Positions 57,317-64,000 of a stretch of 64,000 nucleotides of DNA are shown in pieces. The position numbers were made by a program, and so were the translations under genes. This stretch comes from Austropuccinia psidii (taxonomy: Eukaryota > Basidiomycota > Pucciniomycetes > Pucciniales > Sphaerophragmiaceae): assembly GCA_023105745.1 (NCBI GenBank), contig JALGQZ010000015.1, positions 19,878,499-19,942,498 of the forward strand. Direction: 5' to 3'. The notes beneath the pieces were generated by a model. That model was not told where the DNA came from, did no database searches, and saw only the letters and a list, made by a program, of their open reading frames with translations. Within the stretch, counting starts at the first letter, position 1. Each line of letters begins with the position of its first letter.

Positions 57317-58384
57317 TCAAACTCTTGAGGTATTTGGACCAGGCTTGTCTGGATACAATGAATGGAAGTCCTTGACAAGATCTGATGAGTTGGTAAGGCT
57401 TGAAGCTGGTTCCCAAGTGGTTCTTTCTGGGTCTTCACTGAATTCTTTCCACTCTACAAGATACCATAATTTACCTCTTTTGAGTTTTGAGTCCAGAACC
57501 TGAGCCACTTCCCATTCCTCTTGCTCCTCCACTAAAACTGGTGGTGGCGGAAATTGATGACGATTTGGGGTAGTTGAATGCTTGACTGGTTCTAATAAGG
57601 ACACATGGAATACAGGGTGAACTGTCTTCCATTGCTGAGGCAACTTGAGGTGATATGCATGGCTGCCAATCTTCTTCAGAACTTCAAAGGGTCCCAACCA
57701 TCTTTCTGATAATTTCTTGGTGGGTCTTGTTGTCATGATGTTCTTGGAAGCTAGCCATACTTTGTCCCCAGGTTGGAAATCAGGTGGAATTGCTCTATTC
57801 CTATCTGCATACTTCTTGAATCTCCTTATTGCTGACTCTAATTCTTCTTTGACAACTTGCTGTACTGATTGGAGTTTTGTTGATACCTTTCCAGCAGGTG
57901 AGTCTTGAGAAATATGGATTGAGTCAAAGCTGGGATTTCTTCCATAAATGGTGAAAAAAGGTGATTGCTTGGTTGATGAGTGTTCTGCATTATTATAGGC
58001 AAATTCAGCCAGAGGGAGCCAGGTGTACCAGTCATCTTGATGATAGCTGACATACATCCGAAGCTACTGTTCTAGTATCTGATTTACCCTCTCTGTCTGT
58101 CCATCTGTTTCAGGGTGAAAGGCAGTTGAAAGATCTCTTGATATCTTGAGCTGCTGACACAATTGAGTCCAAAATGATGAAACAAATAAGGATCCTCTAT
58201 CACTGACAATACTGACTGGAAGTCCATGCTTGGAAAATACATGACTAATGAAGATTTGAGCTAAATCCAGAGCAGTGATTGTTTCATAAGTTGGAATGAA
58301 GCTTGCCATTTTTGAGAATCTGTCCACAACTACTAAAATTGAATCAAAGTTGTTTGACAGTGGCAATTGAGTGATGAAGTCCAT
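57317..58384 (-). pseudogene. Chromovirus E integrase core, C-terminus and chromodomain
   Basis: The core begins [16 protein letters not shown] (first Asp, about 58380), [13 protein letters not shown] (second Asp, about 58205) and [18 protein letters not shown] (Glu, about 58090), then a TAG at 58064 where D has Tyr, then MYVSYHQDDWYTWLPLAEFA through the GPF/Y-like WLGPFEVLKKIG and HVSLLEPVKHSTTPNR. A complete chromodomain follows: EEWEVAQVLDSKLKRGKLWY, LVEWKEFSEDPERTTWEP (about 57525-57400). It ends in YPDKPGPNTSRV. One stop aside, all domains are readable. Confidence 0.93.
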
Positions 58385-58387
58385 TGA

Positions 58388-59640
58388 TAATTAATTCCAA
58401 GGACCAGACGGAATTGAAAGAGGCTTGAGTAATCCAAACTTCTTGTGATGAATGTTCTTGTTTCTTGAACATTGCTGACATGAGGACACATAGTCCTTAA
58501 TGAATTGATTCATGCCAGCCCAATAAAAATCCCTCTTGATGAGCTTGAGGGTCTTCTCCTGGCCAGGATGGCCAGCCAATGGTGAGTCATGAGGCTTTTG
58601 AAGAATATTGAGTTGAAGTTCTTCATTGCTTGGGATTACCACTCTATCTTTGAATAATAATAACTTGGCTTGAGGTTCAAGAGAATAATCTGGAACTGAT
58701 TCACCTCTTGCTAGTTGCTTGAGTATTTCTTTATAGTTTTTTTCTTGCCATACTTCTTTTTGAATCTTGTCCACTAAATCTGAGAAAATTTCCACTTTGA
58801 TTGAGAAGAATCTTGACTCTTGAATTCCATCTTGCTTAAGTACTTGATGAAAATCTTGAGGATTCTTGCTGATGAAGTCCACCCCCCTCTCTGGGTACAC
58901 ATTGTCCCGACGTGACAAGGAATCTGGCAAAGTGGCCAGCCTTCCTGGGCGGTAAGTGATAGTGAAATGAAATTCTGAGAGAAATTCAGCCCAACAGGCC
59001 TGACAACGAGTAAGAACTTTGGAAGACATGAAATACTGCAAGGAAAGTGGTCTGTCAAGACCTCAAAAGGATTGGAAAGAGAAAGAAGAAATGCCCTCCA
59101 GCGCTTGAGAGCCCAAACTATGCCAAGGAGTTCCTTGTCATGAATTTCATGGTTGAGTTCAGCTGGTAAGAGCTTGCAACTATCAAATGAAATGGGATGC
59201 TTTCCAGAGTCATTCACCTGACTCAGTACGGCGCCCAACGCATAATCAGAAGCATCAGTCTCTACAATAGTAGGTAGAGATGGATTGAAATGGGATAAGA
59301 TAGGAGCAGAGGTGAAAGCTTCTTTGAGTGCTTGAAACTGACTAAGAGCTTCCTCATTTAAGATGAAAGGAGAATCTTTTTTGAGAAGGGAAGTGAGAGA
59401 AGTGATTTTTTTGGAATAATTTTTAATGAAACAACGATAAAAATTGGCAAAACCAAGAAAGGATTGAAGAGCCTTGATGTTTTTGGGCTGAGGCCAATTG
59501 AGGATTTGCTGAGCTTTTGAAGAATACATCTTGAGGCCATCAATTGAAACAACATAGCCCAAGTATTCCACACTTGGAGGCTTTGGCAAACAGATTATTG
59601 TCCCTCAGTCTTTGGAGGACAGAGGCCACATGTTTGACAT
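58388..59640 (-). pseudogene. Chromovirus E RT C-terminus, RNase H and integrase zinc finger
   Basis: SVEYLGYVVSIDGLKMYSSK (about 59570), LGFANFYRCFIKNYSKKI, RNase H TDASDYALGAVLSQ (about 59250) and HDKELLGIVWALKRWRAFLL (about 59130), a shift near 59040, then HFTITYRPGRLATLPDSLSR (about 58960), the HDSPLAGHPGQEKTLKLIKR zinc finger (about 58590) and CQQCSRNKNIHHKKFG (about 58460). A small deletion near 59585 removes a few residues before SVEYL and shifts the frame, and a stop lies at 58388. Confidence 0.9.
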
Positions 59641-61011
59641 GTTCCTCCTAAGAACTGGAAAAGACCATAATATCATCTAAATAAACCACAACAAACACAT
59701 CCAAAAAATCTGCAAAGATATCATTTACTAGATTTTGGAAAGAAGCAGGAGCATTGGTCAAACCAAATGGCATGACCAAATACTCATAACTATCATATTT
59801 GGTTCTAAAGGCGGTTAAGTGCTCATCCCCCTCTTTGATTCTCAGAAGGTTATATGCACCACGCAAATCTATCTTGGAGAAGATAGTGGAACCGTTGAAT
59901 ACGGTAAGGAGCTGGTTCATAGGAGGAACAGGGTATCTGTTCTTCCTAGTGACAGCATTGAGTTTGCGGTAGTCAACACACAAACAGAGACCTCCATCCT
60001 TTTTCTTGACAAAAAGGACAGGTGCTCCTGTTGAAGAGGAGCTTGGTCTAATGAAACCTTTCTCTACATTCTCTGAAATGTAGGCCCGCAGTGTTTCTGA
60101 CTCTTGATTTGATAATGAGTAGATAACACCAATTGGAGGTAGAAGACCCTCCAATTTGATATGGTGATCACAGGCGCGGTGTGGAGGAAGTTTCTCTGCT
60201 TTCACCTTGGAGAATACGTCCAAATATTGGTGATAAGCAGGAGGAACAACCTTCAACACAGTTTCAATTTCTTCTGGCTCTTCCTCCTCATCCCACTGCT
60301 CCTCCAGGGATGCATGAAAAGATAAGGGAGGAAGGTCAATATCCCCTTGAAAGAGATGAAGTGAAGATATGGCAACATCTTCTCCAACATCCTTTATCTC
60401 TTTGAAGACTTCATCTCTTGATGGAAGTAATGACTGAGAGGGAATAATGGAAGGGATATGGACAGAAGAAGGAAGGGAAGGTGTCTTAAGTTCACCGACC
60501 AGAGCAACACTGTTGACAGCAGTGGCTAAGTCATTACTAGTAGAAGGAATAATACCACTAGAATCCTTATGATTAGAATCATAGGTGATCAATCCATTTT
60601 TCCAATCAATAATGGGATTAAAATGGTAAAGGAAATCATAGCCCAATATCAGGTCTTCTCCCTTGGGTGAATCTATGATAAAGAAGTCCCATTCAAAGCT
60701 TGGGAAGGAAGGCAAGTCAACTACCCACTTGGTATAATGGGTGATGAACAAGGCAGGGGATTCATTAGAATCCAAGATGAAAAGAGGAATCTTTTCTGGG
60801 AGCTCTGACAGAGTCAATGAGTACTTGAGAACAAAATTCTTTGCAATAAAAGAGTTTGTAGCACCAGAATCAATGAGAATACTATAAGAAATATCAGAGA
60901 CAGAAGAGAAAATAAGAAATTTTAAAGATTTCTTGACACTAGTATTCAGAGTGCACAATTGTGCTCTTGAAGGAAATAAGTGAGAACCATTGAACACATC
61001 ATGATTCCCAC
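59641..61011 (-). pseudogene. Chromovirus E protease and reverse transcriptase
   Basis: 449 open codons. No ATG at the start: the frame is entered from Gag by -1 frameshift ([20 protein letters not shown]). Protease [16 protein letters not shown] (about 60870) and [16 protein letters not shown]; an acidic linker; [42 protein letters not shown] (about 60070), [58 protein letters not shown] and [13 protein letters not shown] (catalytic YLDD, about 59670). A TAG stop follows at 59648. Catalytic residues are intact. Confidence 0.93.
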
Positions 61012-61024
61012 TCAGGCTTTTCCC
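60960..61024 (-). promoter_or_regulatory. Gag-Pol -1 frameshift signal of chromovirus E
   Basis: On minus: G GGA AAA (61024-61018), a 6-nt spacer with the Gag TGA (61014-61012), the 9-bp stem GTGGGAATC/GGTTCTCAC (61011-61003 with 60988-60980), a 14-nt loop, and the possible second helix TGTGTTC (60998-60992) with GAGCACA (60966-60960). Against D, two stem pairs change on both sides and a third changes to G-U. Confidence 0.87.
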
Positions 61025-62469
61025 TGCTTGCTAGGGAAGCTTCTTGATGATGACCCAGGCTTGTTCTGAGGTCTCTTGAAGCATTTTTCAATTGGGTGCT
61101 TTCCACCACAATAAGTACACAACCCCTCTTTAATCCTCCTCTCCTTTTCAGAACCGATTAATTTATTGTCCTTATTGAGGAGAGCAGCATGGGGGTTGTC
61201 CTTTGAAGCTTGAAATTGCTTTCCCTTCTTGTTCTTCTTCTGGTGAGACCTCTTTGAAGATGAGTTTTGAGGAGGCCTATATTGATTGGATCCAATGACT
61301 GGAGGCTTCTTCTCTTTATTGCCACCCTTTTCTTTTTGCCTCTCATGATATCTTGTGTCTAATTCTAAGGTGACATCCATAAGTTCTTGAAGAGTATCAA
61401 AAGTTCCAGGGTGAGAGGCCAACTGATCCAATAATCTTGATGCCAATCCTCTTCTCTAAACATGGATATAAGCTCTTTCCCCCCAATCTTCAATTCTTGA
61501 CATTAACCTTCTGAAATCTGCAATGTACAAGGAAACATGACCACTTTCTTTCATCCTCAAATTGTCCAACTCTTGTTCAGCTTTCCTGACTTCATTGGGG
61601 TCACCAAACAGAGTGAATAATTGAGATTCAAATAATGGCCAATTATTGAGGAGGTAGGAAGGGTCTTCATTGGAAATATTTGAGAGGTAGGGTTCAATCC
61701 ACTTTCCATCTCTAGCAGTGAGAAAAGAAGTTGAGTAAAGAACTTTCTTCCTGTCAGAGAAGAAATTTGCTGGATCATTATGGAAGATTAATTGACAGGA
61801 TTGGATAAATCCTCTCAATTTATGAGCTTGAGTACCATCAAAAGAATCAGGTGCCTTCATGGATGGAGTCTTGAAAGCAGGGGCTTTGGAATTGTCCCTG
61901 GGAGCAACTGCTTGAGTGAGTTGCCCCATGAATTGAGTCATCTGCTCCATCATCTTGAGGAGACTTGGATCAGTTTGAGAGACAAGAGGTTGACTAGAAA
62001 GGGCTATATTAGAACCCTGAGGTACCTCTGGAGCATTTGCCAAGGCATATACCACTTCAGTTTCCCCAGAATCTTCCTCTTCCACAGACTCTTCCCCCTC
62101 TTCATCTTCAACTTCCCCTTGTCTTGCTCTTGCACCTTCAGACATGCCAGGGTAACCACCCAAAAGTCCAGAGAAAGATCTTGATCTTCTAGATTTCATT
62201 CCACCTCTTCTTGAGGGTGCTGCTCCTTCCATTGGTGGTCCTCTGTCCAAATTTGCACTCAGTTGATGAACTGATGGTGTGCGGTCAAGACGAGCCCTTG
62301 CTGTAGGAGTGAGAACAGCTTGAATTCTTTGGGATCTAGTATTTTTGGCTGGGGGACTATGCTGAACTGGAATTTCGAATAAAATGAAATAGAACTTGAT
62401 GATACCTTGAATAAAATAAGGCTTGACCAAAACAATCAAATGAGAATCTTGATGAACTTGAGAAATCAA
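61012..62469 (-). pseudogene. Chromovirus E Gag, one stop
   Basis: A single frame with one TAG at 61456, inside the DWGERAYIHV region where D reads HDFRKG. Domains as in D Gag: a basic N-terminus (PVQHSPPAKNTRSQ, about 62375), an acidic patch (VEDEEGEESVEEEDSGE), KAPDSFDGTQAHKLRGFIQS (about 61840), LFTLFGDPNEVRKAEQELDN (about 61610), LDQLASHPG (about 61430) and the knuckle CTYCGGKHPIEKC (about 61120). The upstream ATG (62469) lies outside the part conserved with D, so the true start is uncertain. Confidence 0.9.
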
Positions 62470-63143
62470 TCAATAGTCTTGAAGTGAATCAATATGAATA
62501 AATCTTGAAGAGTGAAGATGACAAAGTCAAATTCTTATGAATAATCAATTTCAATCAATAAGTCAAATCAAGTAAATCAAGTCAATTCAAAATCAAATAT
62601 ATTAAGCCTTGAGGAATTCAATCAATATCTTTGAAAATCAATTCAATTTTCTTGAGGAATCAAATTCAAATCAATAAATCAAATCAAATCTTGAGGATAA
62701 ATCAGCTATCTTGAGGAATCAAATCAAGTCAATCAATCAAATCAATCAAAGTCAAATCAAAGTCTTGAGGTGAAATCAATGTCTTGAGGAATCAATCAAT
62801 ATATTTGAGAAATTTCAAAACCAAAATCACTTAATACCCCAAATCAATAAAAATCCCTGAATTATGAATCAATTAACCCAAATAATTCCACTCAAATAAC
62901 CTGATAAAAACCTGAATTCAGACAAAAAGAGAAATGAGAATGATAAAGAATAAAATGAAATGGTCAGCAGAATTTTTGAAATGAGAAAAAGAATCAATTT
63001 GCATTTTGAATGAAATGAATGAGATGAAAATTGATGAGAGAGAAAAAATCATAAAAAATCATAAAAATCATAAAATCATGAAAAGATCATAATTGAAGAA
63101 TGAGAGAAATGAATAAAATGAATGAAAGAAAGAATCAAATATG
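62470..63143 (-). other. 5' leader of chromovirus E, rich in TTGATT repeats
   Basis: Like D, plus shows AATCAATCAA/AAATCAA words in quick succession (62520-62830), followed by an ATAAAATCATAAAAATC simple repeat (63045-63095). Confidence 0.7.
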
Positions 63144-63157
63144 AGTTAATTAATTTA
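63144..63157 (-). other. Self-primer binding site of chromovirus E
   Basis: One base after the LTR the minus strand reads TAAATTAATTAACT, complementary over 14 nt to AGTTAATTAATTTA in the LTR (63534-63521), about 37-40 nt after the TATA-like CATATACC (near 63575). Confidence 0.78.
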
Positions 63158-63158
63158 A

Positions 63159-63919
63159 TGTCACAGGGGCTCTTTGAAGTGAAGAGGGCCTGGCACTCAG
63201 TAAACTGGGACTCACTTATGGAGGGCTCAAAGATATGGTAAGAAGGAACACACTGAAGAGTGTTAAAGATAAATTGCTAAAAGAATAAATATAAGAAAGC
63301 AGAAACAAGAAATAAGAGTAAGAAATAGAAGAGCCAACCACAAAAAAGTCCAAGTCCACTGTTACAACCTGTCAGAATGGAAAGAGAAGGGTTAATAAGG
63401 ATATGGCCACCCAACTCATACTGTACAGGCGAAGAGAGAAAAGGCAAAGACTAACTTAAAACTAAAGAATTATAATACCCAATTATAAGGATAAGAATAA
63501 TTATAAAATAATAAATAAACTAAATTAATTAACTGGGGAAAAGTCCCCAGGGGGGAGAAAGAGGGGCTGGTATATGTGAGAATCACCAGCCCTGATCCAG
63601 AGGAAGAATTTTCATGAGAATAATTGATGATTGAATTTAGTCTGGCCAATACAGGTCCTGTACAGCTGTACAGAACCTGTACAAGAGGTGTGGTGTATTT
63701 GAGTGATCATACAGTTCCATACTGGTGTATTGAAACTGTATTGGGTGAATCCAATCTGTACAGGTATTGACAGGCTGTATTGATGTACCAAGCTGTATGC
63801 ATGTTTCAGAATGAAGATTGCTGAAACTGAATGCTGATGCAGATACTGGATTTGCTGATTTGGGGTGTTTGAGTGGGTGTATGAATGGGTACCCTTACCC
63901 CTGATGGATGGTTGTTACA
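63159..63919 (-). repeat. 5' LTR of chromovirus E
   Basis: The same ends and length as 54666-55426. TATA-like word at 63570-63577 on minus. Confidence 0.95.
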
Positions 63920-64000
63920 AGCTCAGTGGAAGTATAGTGTTAAAGATTGCCCAGTAGCTAAGCTCAGTGGAATCTCATTATTATTAAAAAATTATTATTA
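63920..64000 (+). mobile_element. LTR G (family 1), continuation after element E
   Basis: It begins with the duplicated AGCTC and carries CCAGTAGCTAAGCTCAGTGG, the repeated post-TATA core of family-1 LTRs. It runs off the window. Confidence 0.8.

Larger units (their letters stand above)
54666..63919 (-). mobile_element. Chromovirus E, full-length Ty3/Gypsy element
   Basis: Two LTRs of identical length (761 bp; about ten differences counted by eye) and a perfect 5-bp target duplication AGCTC (54661-54665, 63920-63924). Same gene order as D. It is the youngest-looking chromovirus here: only a few stops and shifts break Gag and pol, and all the catalytic motifs I could read are intact. Confidence 0.96.

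Overview
The window is a gene-poor, A+T-rich block of transposable elements nested inside one another, from a filamentous fungus. Agaricomycetes are the most likely source: there are two decayed Tnp2-type CACTA transposases of the kind common in those fungi, and chromodomain Ty3/Gypsy elements of the Tf1/sushi style. I found no convincing host gene. All family names come from motifs read by eye; no database was searched.

Layout, left to right. 1-1117 is the 3' part of a plus-strand LTR (LTR family 1, TGTGG...CCACA ends). About 1395-4213 is the 3' part of a minus-strand chromovirus (element A), fused at 4213/4214 to the pol region (4214-7148) of a different Gypsy lineage. 7149-8160 is noncoding and holds a 50-bp tandem repeat. 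8161-17700 is a dead CACTA transposon carrying an accessory gene on plus and a transposase on minus; a solo family-1 LTR (11578-14059, 4-bp target duplication GTAG) sits inside the transposase. 18034-30930 is element B, a minus-strand Gypsy element with two 1928-bp LTRs, Gag and protease, but about 4 kb of A/T-rich DNA where RT, RNase H and integrase should be. 31396-39060 holds the 5' LTR, Gag, protease and unusual accessory ORFs of element C. Removing the CACTA element and B places C directly upstream of the pol at 4214-7148, so these may be one split element. 39858-49368 is element D, a full chromovirus with target duplication CAGAT. 51000-53330 is a second decayed Tnp2 transposase, on plus. 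53423-54665 continuing at 63920-64000 is a plus-strand family-1 LTR (G), split by element E (54666-63919), a full chromovirus with 761-bp LTRs and target duplication AGCTC.

How they work: D and E are autonomous-type chromoviruses (Gag; then protease, RT, RNase H, integrase and chromodomain), now carrying a few stops and frameshifts. Two RNA-level devices are readable in both. One is a Gag-Pol -1 frameshift signal: GGGAAAA, a 6-nt spacer, a covarying 9-bp stem and a possible pseudoknot. The other is a self-priming arrangement, in which the sequence just after the 5' LTR is complementary to the predicted 5' end of the element's own transcript and covaries between the families. A, D and E also share a pair of about 110-bp modules just after the pol stop. 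The family-1 elements (B, C) instead have a conventional tRNA-type primer site beginning TGG, two bases after the LTR.
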